Of a DNA stretch of 64,000 nucleotides, positions 1-11,376 are shown piece after piece. Where the stretch lies: assembly GCA_028583415.1 (NCBI GenBank), contig CM053266.1, forward strand, positions 7,697,217 through 7,761,216, in the 5' to 3' direction. How positions within the stretch are numbered: the stretch's first letter is position 1; every line of letters begins with the position of its first letter. A program made the position numbers and the translations under genes. The stretch is from Protea cynaroides (taxonomy: Eukaryota; Streptophyta; Magnoliopsida; Proteales; Proteaceae). A model generated the notes under the pieces. It did no database searches and was not told the DNA's origin. It saw only the letters and a program-made list of their open reading frames with translations.

Positions 1-1995
1 CAACTAAAACCGAATAAAAAATGCATGAGTTGCATTCGCATGACGAATCATTCATCTCCATTATATCTTCTACGTCTATCGCCGCAACACGCCCGATTAC
101 GGGAGCACTCATATAATCTTCCACGGTCATACCTGCATCATCAATTAATAATATTCGAATTTGAAAAGGGTGAGCACACATCATGGCTCAGTGAGCAAAT
201 AAAACAATGCAACAAACATATGCATGCATTCAATTCATATCTGTGGTCTGGTATATAAGTTTGCAATGTGCTACAGAAAGGTTCGTAGGATGCCTCACCT
301 CTATACACGAGTTTATGAAGCCGCCCAATGAATATCGGCATTATTGTCCCACATGCACCTACCATGGAAATAGTGTACCCAATGGGTATCGGCATTAAAG
401 TACCACATGCTCCCATACCAATACGTAAGCCCCTATTGGTGAGGGCTTGCAAACTAGACTCGCAACTAACTAATCCTAATGTCAAACAGTGTATCCAAGA
501 CTTCACCCCAACATCCCTCAATACGTCCATAGAGATAGAGCTAAGGCCTCCCAGCAGAGTCAGAGACTACACGGTCCGAGACCACCTCCCCTGATGCCCT
601 ACGACATAATAGCTCTGCTAAGGTAATGGCGATACGACGATGTTAGTGGACAAGACTTGAGTAAAGATAGGGCTAGAGTCTGGTGACCAGGACACACCAT
701 GGTATTACGTCCTCCCCCTGATGCCCCACTCGCATCAAATACACTAACCACACACAAACATTCACATGCTTATTCCTAACATCACCATCATCATCATGTT
801 ATAAATAAACAAAATTAAATATGCATGAACAGTAATAGTAGAAATATTGGATGACATGTTAAATGCACAATACACACATACACGCATAGAATCAATCATG
901 GTATAGGACTCAATAAGTAAAAATAGCTTTTTATTATCCAATTAGTTTAGGTCTTGTTCTCTCACCTGACGCTTGTTTGATAGTTCGCTCTGCGTTACAA
1001 GGTCCAAACGTGCCATCACAAGGTCCTACACGATATTAGGGTTTAGTTAGAATAGGTTTACGTTGGTCGAAAAACCAACAATGGCAAAACACATCTCACA
1101 GAGCTGATCGGTCACAGGTACCGGTCGCAGCACTGTGGGGAGAACCTAAGACCGGTATGGTCGGCCGATCCCCACAGACTAGTCCCTGAGAGGTACAGGT
1201 CGCATAGGGTGCAATCGGTATAGTCGACCGGTATGTCTCCGGAAGACCATACGTCTGGTTCTCGACTGCTGTCGACCATCCCCTATTGATCCTAGGGTTC
1301 CTCCTACACATTCTAGGTTTAAGCACTGAGTTAGAGTTATTTCCAACTCTATTCAAGTCCTAGCTTTGACGGTCTTTTTCCTAGAACTCGAATCTAGGGT
1401 TTACCGACTAGATTAGGGTTTGACTGTAAAAATAGGGTTTATCGACAAAATAGGGTTTAGATCAATACCTCGCTTTGCATGGTATTGATCCAACTACAAC
1501 TAACCATTCAAGATTACTTATGGTAGAGGAAGGTTTGAGCACTTACCGTTGACTTGCGGTAACTTGTTCTTCGTCGAACGACAATGTCGGCTCTTCCCTT
1601 TCCTTCCTAGCTTCTTCTCCTTCTTCAGCCTCTTTCTCCTTTTTATGGTTTGTGAGGATCATGGAAGAGGTTTTAAGTGGTTTAGAGAGGTTTATATAGA
1701 CTAGGTTTAGGTTTAAGAGGCCTCCTAGCATTAGGAAAGTCCTTCGGTTTGAAATTTAGAAAGTAGGACCCACAGAGATCCATTTATGGATCTTAGTGGT
1801 CTGTCGCGCAAGCTATACCGGTCGACCGGTACAAAGACCGGTACCATCGACCGATATGAATTGATTCATACATATTTTGGTCCATTACGTACCTGTTTGT
1901 CATCCACTCATCCCGTCTGGCCCGGTGATGATTGGTAGACCTGTTACGACATGAATTCAAGGTTTAGATTGGGTTCATGGAGTGCGGGTCTTACA
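1..1995 (-). repeat. T1 3' LTR, truncated by window edge
   Basis: Matches the right LTR from about position 7330 onward, so roughly the first 264 bases lie outside the window. It ends in TCTTACA, the reverse complement of the LTR start TGTAAGA, next to the polypurine tract. It holds the same promoter TATA (near 1690-1700), leader and internal exon-like segments as the right copy. The C-x-C-x-x-C peptide frame runs off the window at base 1, and its splice acceptor is altered (the AG before the exon reads AT). By eye the two T1 LTRs differ by roughly 8-10% in the first 150 shared bases, so T1 is older than T3. Confidence 0.93.
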
Positions 1996-2013
1996 ACTCC
2001 CCATTCTTAAAAA
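1996..2013 (-). other. T1 polypurine tract
   Basis: On the minus strand the sequence reads TTTTTTAAGAATGGGGAGT immediately before the LTR start TGTAAGACCC. This is the position and composition expected of the plus-strand priming site. Unlike T2 and B1 there is only a single copy. Confidence 0.8.
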
Positions 2014-5000
2014 ATTTTCGTCCTCAAAATTGTACATACCTTCTGAGTAAAAAAGATGAGGGTATTGCTTTCGCATAGCATTCTCTTCTTCCCATGTGAT
2101 TTCTTCTATATCTCGGCTTCTCCAGGTGACCTTAACATAGTAGATATCACGGTTGCATAGTCGTTGAACCTTTCGACTGGTGATTTCAATTGGTGCTACT
2201 TCAAATGTCAAATCATCAATCAAATCAGGTAGATCCACTGTCAAAATGTATGTTGGGTCCCTGACGTACTTCTTCAATAATGAAACATGGAATACATCAT
2301 ACACGTTTGACATAGACGGTGGTAGTGCTAGCTGATAAGCCATCTTTCCACGTTTAGCTAGAATCTCATATGGCCCGACATATCTTGGACTAAGCTTCCC
2401 TTTCTGTCCGAACCGCTTTAAACCTCGCATAGGTGATACTTTCAAGAACACCTTATCACCTACGACAAATTCAAGGTCTCGACGTCGAGTATCTACACAC
2501 TGTTTCTGACGATTCTGAGCCATTCCTACTCTTTCCTTGATAATGTCGACTACTCGACATGTCTCTTCAACAAATTCTGGTCCAACAATACTACATTCTC
2601 TAATTTCATTCCAAAATAGAGGAGTTCGACACTTCCTACCATACAGTGCTTCATAGGGTGACATCTGTATAGTAGCCTGATAGCTGTTGTTATACGCAAA
2701 CTCGATCAATGGTAGTTTTTCATCCCATGATCCTTTAAAATCAATTACATAGGCTCGAAGCATGTCTTCTAAAATCTGAATGGTACGCTCCGACTGTTCG
2801 TCTGTCTAAGGATGGAATGCAGTACTAAACTTCAATGTTGTACCCATAGCCTTTTGAAATCCTTCCCAAAACTTTGAAGTAAATCGTGGATCTCTGTCGG
2901 ACACAATGCTTTCAGGTACACCGTGTAATCTGACAATATTATCCACATACAACTTAGCTAACCTCTCCAGTGTATACTAAGGTCGTATAGCTATAAATCG
3001 AGCTATTTTAGTCAGACGGTCTATAATCACCCAAACCGTGTCAACTACTCGGGGAGTCAATGGTAACCCGATGACGAAGTCCATAGTGATGCAGTCCCAT
3101 TTCCATGCCGGTTCTGGTAGCGGTTGCAACAGTCCTGCAGGTCTTTGTCGTTCAGCCTTCACCCTCTGACAAATTAGGTATTGAGACACGAATTTAGCTA
3201 CATCTGCTTTTATTCCTCTCCACCAATATAATTTTTTTAAATCATGATACATCTTTGTACTTCTAGGATGTACCGAATAGGCGTGGTGTGAGCTTCTTTC
3301 ATTAGTCGATGTCGAATGTCCAAATTTTTTGTTTCAGGAACACATATTCTTCCTTTGTACTTCAGTACCTTTTCTTTGTCCAAGGTGAACTCAGGGATAG
3401 TCCTACCTTTTTCAATGTCCTCTTGTACCATTCTTAGATAAGGGTCTGATTTTATAGTGGCTTTCACTTCATCTATTATATCAGGTACAATCTTCAGTGT
3501 TGCAAACATATTTGAAATCCGATGAATAAACCCTTGGTTGGTTGATTCACTTGGTGCATCTATCACAAATTGCTCATTACCAAGATTGAATACTTTTCCT
3601 ATAGCACACATTGCTGTAGTCGTGTAAACCTCCTCTTGGGATTTTATCATTGCTTTTCTACTCAGCGCATCAGCAACTACATTAGCTTTCCCTGGATGAT
3701 ACTGGATATCACAATCATAATCTTTCAATAGTTCTAGCCATCTTCTTTGTCTCATATTCAACTCCTTCTGATTAAAGAGATAAGTGAGACTCTTATGATC
3801 TGATTTATTCTAAAATTTTTCTCTATACAAATAATGTCTCCATATTTTTACAGCATTTACTTCTGTCGCTAACTCCAAGTCATGAGTGGGATAGTTTTTT
3901 TTCCAGGTGTTTTCAGTTGTCTTGAAGCATATGCAACTACTTGTTCTCCTTGCATAAGTACACATCCTAAACCCAATCCAGATGCATCAGTGTATAAAAC
4001 AAATGGTTGTCCTGGAATAGGAATAGTCAAGATGGGAGCAGATATCAATCTTTCCTTCAATGTTTGGAAACTGTTCTCACATTTGTCAGTCCAAATAAAC
4101 TTCTCTCCTTTCTTACTCAAACTGGTGAGCTGTACGGCGATCCTGGATTAGTCTTCCACGAATTGTCAGTAATACCGAGCTAGACCTAGAAAACTTCTAA
4201 TTTCTGTAACGCTCTTTGGTGCTTCTCGCTTCACAATGGCTTCAATCTTGCTAGGATCCACTTTAATTCCTTCAGCAGATACAACATGGCCTATGAAAGC
4301 GACTTCATTTAGCCAAAACTCATATTTTGTAAATTTAGCGTAAAGCTTTTTCTTCCGTAATCACTGTAGAGCGGCTCTTAGATTCATAATTTGAGTTTCC
4401 TTGTCCTTGGAGTAGACCAATATATCATCAATAATTACAATGACCGACGTATCCAACATATCATGGAATACCTGATTCATAAGTTCCATAAAAGTTGCTG
4501 GTGCGTTAGTCAATCCAAAAGACATGACCAAAAATTCATAATGTCCATATCTCATCCTGAATGCTGTCTTGGGAATATCACCGTCCTTAATCTTCAACTG
4601 ATGGTATCCTGATTGAAGATCAATCTTGGAGAACACCTTGGCACCTTGTAACTGATCGAAGAAGTCATTGATCCGAGGCAATGGGTACCGATTCTTGATT
4701 GTCAGCTTATTCAGTTCCCAGTAGTCTATACATAGTTAAACACTACCATCCTTCTTCTTTACGAATAATATTGGTGCTCCCCATTGTGATATGCTAGGTC
4801 TGATGTAACGCTTGTCCAGTAGTTCTTGTAACTGTACTTTTAATTCCTTCAGTTCAGTAGGAGCTATTCGATAGGTTGCTTTAGATACTGCTGCGGCTCC
4901 AGGTATCAGATCTATAACAAACTCTATAGCGCGGTCGGGTGGTAGTCCTGGTAGTTCTTCAAGAAATACATTCAGAAAGTCATGCACCACATCAATATCC

Positions 5001-5474
5001 TCCATTCATGGTGCTTCCTTGGTGAGGTCAACCACTGATACTAGATACCCAACTCCTCCTTTCTCGAGGCATTTCCTAGCTTTTAATGCAGAGAGGATGA
5101 GTTTTCGTTTACGGGGAAGTTTAGTTCCCGCAAAACTGAACTCCGCTCCTTTCTTGTTTTTAAATGTCAGTTTCATTTCGATAGATAATAGGTTTGCAGA
5201 ATGTCGAGCTAACCAGTCCATTCCCAAGATGACGTCAAAGTCTGCCATCTCAAGTTGAATGCATCCAAGGTTTTCTCGTCAATAAGAACTGGACATGGTC
5301 CATAACCTTTTTCTAATTCCACTTCTAATCCCATCGGCGATCGTACAAGCAGTTTATAGTCTAAAGATTTGAGGGGTAGGTTCAGCTTCTTTCCAAATGA
5401 CACAGATATAAAAGAATGAGTAGCTCTTGAATCAAAGAGTACTCTGACGAGAATACCATTAATAGGTACGATAC
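2014..5474 (-). pseudogene. pol: T1 pol (protease, RT, RNase H, integrase, chromodomain), broken
   Basis: Read on the minus strand from 5474 downward. The protease motif is DSR at 5425-5433 instead of DSG, so the active-site glycine is lost. Reverse transcriptase covers about 4960-4360, with the catalytic box as VIIDD (4424-4432). RNase H has LYTDASGLGLG near 3990. Integrase follows from about 3300: the first zinc-finger cysteine near 3180 is tyrosine (SQYLICQ), while the SDRD catalytic site near 2895 is intact. The C-terminal chromodomain (VKVTWRSRDIEEITWEEE) is at about 2055-2190. Stop codons near 4735, 5005 and 2980 and frameshifts near 5265, 3880 and 3270 break the frame. The domains are complete in order, so this is a decayed full-length pol rather than a fragment. 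Confidence 0.9.
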
Positions 5475-5543
5475 TTGTGATTTGTTTTAATTTAGTCTAC
5501 ATGCTCACACAATGTAACACAAAATGAAAGGTTCAGGGCATAC
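5475..5543 (-). other. T1 gag-pol junction intron (putative, acceptor mutated)
   Basis: On the minus strand GTGGTCACAG is followed by GTATG, a 69-base AT-rich stretch containing GAGCATGTAGACTAA, then CACAA before GTATCGTACC. T2 and T3 have the same structure with an AG acceptor and keep the reading frame when it is removed. Here the acceptor AG reads AA, so splicing at this site is probably lost. Confidence 0.6.
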
Positions 5544-6721
5544 CTGTGACCACATCAGGCGACATCAGGTGATGTGGCAGCATCTTCAGATGTAACAGCA
5601 TATACTCGTCCTTACTGTAGTTGCTTCCTTGGCTTAGGACACTCCCTTGAAATATGTCCCACTTGATTGCAGTTAAAACATCTTATTCCTTCATTATTTT
5701 GCTTTGGTTGCGATGGGGCTGCTGAAGTAGTCTTGGCGGCAGCATTGAAGCCTTGAGTACAGAAGGGTTTGAATGTCCTTGTATTTCCTCCATTATATGA
5801 AGTTCCAGTTGGCCTTTTAATACCCCTATTTTGAGTAAAATAGCTCTCTTTCAGGCTCGACTCTATCACTCGAGCAATTTGTAGAGCTTCATTATAAATT
5901 TTCTTTTCCAAACCCAGAACATGTTCACAGATGGTCCCCCTGAGTCCCACGACGAACCTTCGGGTTTTTGTGTTTTCCTCTTGCATGCTGGCGGGTGCAA
6001 AGAAGAACAGCTCCTCATAACGCTGTTGATATGCATCCACAGTCATTTGCCCTTGGTACAGACTCAGGAACTCTCTTTCCATGGAATCTCTAAAACTTCT
6101 AGGGAAATACTTCTCAAAGAATGCCTCCTTATATATACCCCAGGTCAGTTGGGTGTGCTTTGTTAACAGGTAAGTCCATGTGGACTTCCACCAGTGGTGT
6201 GCATCGCCTTTCAGCATGAATGTTGCACACAATACTTTTTCTTCCTCATTTACTATCATCATCATAAAATTTCTTTCCATTTCGTTAACCCTGTGTGCCA
6301 GCCACAAAGGATCTGCTGGCTTGCCATTAAATTCTTTGGGCTTCATCTTCAGAAAATGCTCGACCAGTCTGGAGTGGCCCAGCTGATACAGAGCATAGGC
6401 CCCATACATAGGTGGTTGGTACTGATAACCACCTTGAGCTACCTCAGGGTTTTGCACTTAAGCCTGCATGACTGGTGTTTGAGGTGCATGGGGTACTGTG
6501 TTACTTCCCCCTGGTACTGTGCTTTCCTATCCTGCTGGCATCGGTGTCATATGTGCAGCTGGAAAAGCCAAGCCTATGGCAGCTTGCATATTAGATTGTA
6601 CTTGTTGTATTTCCTGCAGCTGTTGTGCCAAGTTTATTACCATCGTAGCCAGATCCGTAGGTGGAGCTGGCAAGTTAGTAGGATTTGTCTGGCCAGTAGC
6701 CATGGGCGGTGCCATATTCAA
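5544..6721 (-). pseudogene. gag: T1 gag (capsid and CCHC nucleocapsid), broken
   Basis: The minus-strand frame starts near 6721 with the conserved N-terminal segment NPTNLPAPPTDLATMVINLA. Two stops (TAG at 6524-6526, TAA at 6458-6460), both explained by C-to-T at glutamine codons, separate it from the capsid part at 6457-5612. The capsid carries the retrotransposon gag core (FNGKPADPLWLAHRVNEMER; EEELFFFAPASMQ-like) and ends with a complete zinc knuckle CFNCNQVGHISREC at about 5640-5682. A TAA at 5612-5614 replaces a codon that is open in the family. Of the three gag copies here, this is the only one with an intact knuckle. Confidence 0.9.
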
Positions 6722-7050
6722 ATTCTCTTGTGTCTCAGGATGTATATGACTGTCTCCTCCATCACCTCCAGCTCCATGATATATATTTCCTTTTTGTTGT
6801 TCTTTGTACTACAGAGTAACTGTCCGGGTTGTGGACAGTACTCTGATTCGGATATGTATATAAACGTGCTTTTGACTTGATGTATATAAAACTTGTTTCT
6901 CCTTTTATACGTGCATTATTCTCTTTCTTAAATTTTGCCTCAAATAACACAGGTGCTTACAGTGTGTTCTTATTAAAGCTTTTAAATTTTATCCTAACTC
7001 AGTTTATGAACTTTGTGGAAATATACTGGTTTAATAGACAGGGCCTGAGA
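6722..7050 (-). other. T1 leader with scar of lost antisense gene
   Basis: Untranslated leader between primer site and gag. Bases 6790-7050 align with the T3 leader (41845-42110) and include the conserved block around GTCCACAACCCGGACAGTTA and the word GCATTATTCTCTTT. In T3 this block is the 3' flank of a 1.3 kb antisense gene. In T1 the sequence passes within a few bases from the end of that gene (AGCTGGAGG, near 6768) to the gag N-terminus, so the antisense gene has been deleted. Confidence 0.65.
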
Positions 7051-7062
7051 GCTCTGATACCA
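7051..7062 (-). other. T1 primer binding site (initiator Met tRNA)
   Basis: The minus strand reads TGGTATCAGAGC three bases after the LTR end. This is the standard plant Gypsy/Copia primer site, complementary to the 3' end of initiator methionine tRNA. It fixes the 5' LTR as the right-hand copy. Confidence 0.93.
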
Positions 7063-7339
7063 AGTTGTCACACCCCAATTCCTCACTATTCAGAATGGTG
7101 TCATGAACTGCTAATAAACCAATGGTTTAACCAGGATCTCAAGTAGGCTATGTCCGTTTGCTTAAACCATACACATCCACAACCATAATCAGAGTAAATA
7201 CACAATAGTGGAAGTCTTAAATATTAAAGGAACTGAGAAAAATGTGATAATCATAAATAAAATTCCAATTATCTATCATTGACTGAGACATAAGTAAATA
7301 AAATAATCAATTACATTCACCCAATAATCCAACTAAAAC

Positions 7340-7473
7340 CTAATCGAAAACGCATGAGTTGCATTCGCATGATGAATCATGCGTCTCCATTATATCTTCT
7401 GCGTCTATTGCCGCAACACGCCCAAATGCTGGAGCACTCATATAATCTTCCACGGTCATGCCTGCATCATCAA
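7340..7473 (-). CDS. T1 5' LTR terminal exon: acidic CxCxxC peptide
   Basis: The minus-strand exon begins after the acceptor ATTTTTAG and is open to TAG at 7340-7342. It encodes about 43 residues starting VDDAGMTVEDYM and ending HDSSCECNSCVFD, identical at the end to T3, S3 and (one change) S2. The family is unknown to me. Conservation is at protein level: codon third positions vary while the DAG, TVEDY and C-x-C-x-x-C positions stay. No start codon is seen at the exon start, so translation would need an upstream exon or the internal Met in DYM. The product might be a small zinc-binding or redox peptide; no function is known. Confidence 0.5.
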
Positions 7474-8294
7474 CTAAAAATATTTGAATTCGAAAAGGGT
7501 GAGCACACATCACGGCTCAGTGAGCAAACAAAACAATGCAACAAACATATGCATGCATTAAATTCAAATATGTGGTCTAGTATATAAGTTTACAATGTGC
7601 TATAGAAAGGTTCAGAGGCCGCCTCACCTCTATACACGAGTGTGTGAAGCCGCTCAATGAATATCGGCATTGCCGTCCCACATGCACCTACCATGGAAAC
7701 AGTGTACCCAATGGGTATCGGCATTAAAGTACCACATGTTCTCATACCAACATGTAAGCCCCTATTGGCGAGGGCTTGCAAACTGGGCTCGCAACTAACC
7801 AATCCTAATGTCAAACAGTATATCCAAGGCCTCACCCCCGCATCCCTCAATACGTCCATAGAGATAGAGCTAAGGCCTTCCGACAAAGACAGAGACTACA
7901 CGATCCGAGACCACCTCCCCTGATGCCCTACGACGTAATAGCTCTGCTAAGGTAATGGCGATACAACGATGTTAGTGAACAAGACTTGAGTAGAGATAGG
8001 ACAAGAGTCTAGTGACCAGGACACACTACGATATCACGTCCTCCCCCTGATGCCCCACTCGCATCAAATACACTAACTACATACAAACATTCACATGCCT
8101 ATTCCTAACATCACCATCATCATCATATTATAAATAAATGAAATTAAATATGCATGAACAGTAATAGCAGAAATATTGGATGACATGTTAAATGCACAAT
8201 ACACACATACATGCACAGAATCAATCATGGTATAGGACTCAATAAGAAAAAAAAGCTTTTTATTATCCAATTAGTTTAGGTCTTGTTCCCTCAC

Positions 8295-8354
8295 CTGACG
8301 CTTGTTTGATAGTTCTCTCTGTGTTACAAGGTCCAAACGTGCTATCACAACGTC
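8295..8354 (-). other. T1 5' LTR internal exon (putative, 60 bases)
   Basis: On the minus strand the acceptor TATCGTGTAG and donor GCGTCAG/GTGAGG bound 60 bases. In the phase that joins the terminal exon in frame, they read CDSTFGPCNTERTIKQAS without a stop. T2 (LCDSTFGSC), the left T1 LTR (PCDGTFGPC) and B1 (PCDSRIGCC) keep the same frame and cysteines. This supports a spliced coding unit inside the LTR. Splice use itself is inference. Confidence 0.45.
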
Positions 8355-9030
8355 CTACACGATATTAGGGTTTAGTTAGAATCAGTTTACGTTGGTCGAA
8401 AAACCAACAATGGCAATACACATCTCACAGAGTTGACCGGTCACAGGTACCGATCGCAGCACTATGGGGAAAACCTGAGACTGGTATGGTCGGCCGGTCC
8501 CCACAGACCAATCCCCAAGAGGTACTGGTCGCGGTACCAATCGCATAGGGTGCAACCGGTATAGTCGACCGGTATGTCTCTGAAAGACCATACGTCTGGT
8601 TCTCGACTGCCGTCGATCATCCCCTATTGACCCTAGGGTTCCTCCTACACATTCTAGGTCTAAGCACTAAGTTAGAGTTATTTCCAACTCCATTCAAGTC
8701 CTAGCTTTGACGGTCTTCTTCCTTGAACTTGAATCTAGGGTTTACTGACTAGATTAGGGTTTGTCGATAAAAATAGGGTTTATCGGCAAAATAGGGTTTA
8801 GATCAATACCTCACTTTGCATGGTATTGATCCAACTACAACTAACCATTCTAGATTACTTATGGTAGAGGAAGGTTTGAGCACTTACCGTTGACTTGCGG
8901 TAACTTGTTCTTTGTCGAACGGCAATGTTGGCTCTTCCCTTTCCTTCCTAGCTTCTTCTCCTTCGTCAGCCTCTTCCTCCTTTCTAGGGTTTGTGAGGAT
9001 CATGGAAGAGGTTTTAGGAGGTTTAGAGAG

Positions 9031-9040
9031 GTTTATATAG
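9031..9040 (-). promoter_or_regulatory. T1 LTR promoter TATA box
   Basis: CTATATAAAC on the minus strand, about 300 bases inside the LTR. An A/G-rich exon and a GTAAG donor follow, as expected at the U3-R border. Confidence 0.55.
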
Positions 9041-9336
9041 GCTAGGTTTAGGTTAAGGAAACCTCCTAGCATTAGGAAAGTCTTTCGGTTTGAAATTTGG
9101 AAAGTAAGACCCGCAGAGATCCATTTCTGGATCTTAGTGGTCTGCCGCGCAAGCTATACCAGTCGACCGGTACCAAGACCGGTACCATCAACTGGTATGA
9201 ATTAATTCATACTTATTTCGGTCTGTTTTGTACCTGTTTTTCATTCGCTCGTCCCGTCTGGCCCGGCGATGATTGGAAGACCTGTTATGACATGAATTCA
9301 AGGTTTAGATCAGGTTCACAGAGTGCGGGTCTTACA

Positions 9337-10468
9337 ATTATTATCCAATTAGTTTAGGTCTTGTTCCCTCACCCGTTAGCCAAACTTGATCTCCTCCTAA
9401 GCGTTGTAATTCTTTTTGATTTGATTTAATAACCTAAAAGTTATATGAATTTAAGTTAGGGTTCATATATAACATGTTACAGTAGTCAAAAATCAAAATA
9501 GAGCACTGATAGGTATCTGATTAGTCCAATAGTCTCATACTGTATTGACCTTACTGCCTACGATAGATACCCTATGGTCGCATATGGTGCGACCATAGCT
9601 ACGACCATATGATTCTTGAATCTTTCCAAATGCCTATGGTCGATCCTCTGATTAGGCTGGTCATGCTATGATCGACTGTAGTTGCGACCTTGGGATTTTT
9701 GGTCACAGAATACATGCAATTCGAGTTCTTCCTGGGTCAAATCCTCTGCTCTTCAATTGGATTTATCCTAAGATCATCCTATGACCATCATTAGTAGTTT
9801 CTATCAACCCTAATCATCAAACTCATCCCTCATGGTTATCCTTGGGATTTTCTCAAGGAAATCACATGGATCATAATAAGTTGATATTGTCTATCTTCCA
9901 TAGAAGTCTTATTCAATAGAGTTTACATCTCCAGGGATTAGGTTCATACATTTGCCTGTGATAGAGAGCCAATCTCTTCTCAACAAGATCCTCTCCTTAG
10001 CCTTTTCTTCTTTTCCTTCTCTTTCTTCTCTTCTCTTCTCGTTCTCTAGGATTTACTAATGTTCTAAAAGAGTGAAAAAGGGCTGAGGGACATCCTATAT
10101 ATAGAGGAAAACTCTCCATATAAAAGTCCTCTTTCAATTAGGAAAGAAATCCCTTAACCTAGGAATGTTTTCAAAACTTGGAGTCTGATCTGGGGTCTCA
10201 CGGTCGATGGCTACGATTGCAGAACACGTCAACCATAGGGTCGAAATCATCGACTATAGGGTCATTGATCAATGACCATTGTTTCTTTCCATATGGTCGA
10301 CTGTACCTACCCAGGTATGCGACCATATGTATACAGTTTTGGGTGTTTAGTCGATTTTTATACCAGGTTTATGATCCATCTTCACACGCTCGGTCTACTT
10401 GGACCAGGAATGATGGGAAGACCTGGCACGACACGATTAAAAAGGGTTAGTGGAGTGCGGATCTTATA
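9337..10468 (-). repeat. B0: diverged LTR fragment interrupted by T1
   Basis: Right part of a minus-oriented LTR. It begins with ATTATCCAATTAGTTTAGG, which is LTR-internal sequence also seen at 8260 in T1, and ends GTGCGGATCTTATA (canonical TCTTACA with one change). TATA is at 10095-10104 (CTATATATAG). Its own word cluster, CATATGGTCG paired with CGACCATATG, occurs at 9560-9700 and 10195-10345. The left part lies beyond T1, outside the window. No gag or pol is present, so I cannot tell whether it was a solo LTR or part of an element. Confidence 0.75.
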
Positions 10469-11238
10469 GTCCACGTAGTCCTCCACAGTATAATTTGCAT
10501 CAACATCTAAAAACTTGTATATATACAATGATGAGCTCACAACATAACTCAGTAAGAAAATCATACAATGCAACAAGCAGCATGCATGAGGAACATTCAC
10601 ATTATGGTCTAGTTTTATGTTTGCAATGTGCTATAGAAAGGATTGTCGGCACCGCACCTCTATACACAAGTGTGTGAATCCGCCCAATGGATCAACACCA
10701 CTGTCGTCTCACATACACCCACCATGGAATAGGGATAGAGCTAAAGTGTCTAGATCACACTCCACCAATAATTCCCCGGATGCCCTACCCATACCAACAT
10801 GTAAACCTCTATTGGTGATGGCTTACAAATTGGGCTCGCAACTAACCAATCCTATATGTCATCACAGTAGGCCCTATCCCAGCACAGCTTCCTACGGCAT
10901 AGAGATAGGGCTAGAGTTTGGTGGCCAGGCCGGAGACCATAGTGCCACGTCCTCCCTTTGATACCCTACCCCACTAAGCATGCTAAAACAGAAGTGATAT
11001 AAAAATGTGCTAGTATGAGGAATGATCCCAGACCCTAGACCCTTTCCATTCTATACACCAATGAAAATAATCACATGCCTAACAATCACAACCTAGCATA
11101 GCTAGTAAGCATGAACAATATAATAACTAAAAGTAAAAATGACATGTGAATATACACAAGCAATACTCCATAGAACAATAGTTGTTAACAATGTTTTACT
11201 GTTATTAGTTAATTAGGGTTTGGGTCTGATTCCCTTAC

Positions 11239-11297
11239 CTGATGCTCGATTACTTACTTGCTTTGCATCACAACATCCAATCCTGCTATCACAGGGT
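11239..11297 (-). other. B1 internal LTR exon (putative)
   Basis: 59 bases between a TGTAAG acceptor and the donor GCATCAG/GTAAGG on the minus strand. In the phase of the downstream peptide exon they read PCDSRIGCCDAKQVSNRAS, clearly related to the T1 and T2 exon despite strong divergence. This is one of the best signs that the frame has been under selection. Confidence 0.45.
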
Positions 11298-11376
11298 CTT
11301 ACACGATGTTAGGGTTAATTAGAATCAGTTCCTTAGGGTTTTACATTGGTTGGAAACCAACAAGGTCTAAATATAC

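Larger units (their letters stand above)
1..9336 (-). mobile_element. T1: Ty3/Gypsy chromovirus (Tekay/Del type), nearly complete
   Basis: Minus-strand LTR retrotransposon. The right (5') LTR is complete, the left (3') LTR is cut by the window start, and 5.07 kb of internal sequence lies between them. On the minus strand the order is LTR, primer site complementary to initiator-Met tRNA, gag with CCHC zinc knuckle, protease, reverse transcriptase, RNase H, integrase, chromodomain, polypurine tract, LTR. Integrase after RNase H plus a C-terminal chromodomain places it in the chromoviruses; long LTRs and sequence style suggest Tekay/Del. It is inserted in another LTR (B0), and the base run after its right end (ATTAT) would be one copy of the target duplication. 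The antisense gene present in T3 is missing here. Many stops and frameshifts make it non-functional. Confidence 0.93.
7066..9336 (-). repeat. T1 5' LTR, complete (2271 bases)
   Basis: Bounded on the plus strand by TGTCACACCCC and GGGTCTTACA (minus strand TGTAAGACCC...GGGGTGTGACA). On the minus strand the order is: U3 with the word cluster ACCGGTCGACCGGTA-like near 9157-9199; TATA at 9031-9040; an E/K-rich first exon with donor CAACG/GTAAG near 8895; a leader ORF region (8382-8690) that includes a second word cluster; a 60-base exon 8295-8354; and the peptide exon 7340-7473. The same order recurs in the other LTRs here. Confidence 0.93.

Noticed and set aside
8895..9003. E/K-rich frame of the first T1 LTR exon as a start exon (MILTN...)
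   Set aside because: The ATG falls at the expected transcription start, about 30 bases from the TATA; T2 lacks the ATG; and the exon is out of phase with exon 2 by one base in T1. Left uncalled as CDS.
10178..10469. Overlapping ORFs of 65-90 codons at the right end of B0
   Set aside because: They fall in U3 sequence over the word cluster, have no counterpart in other LTRs, and their frames are not conserved.
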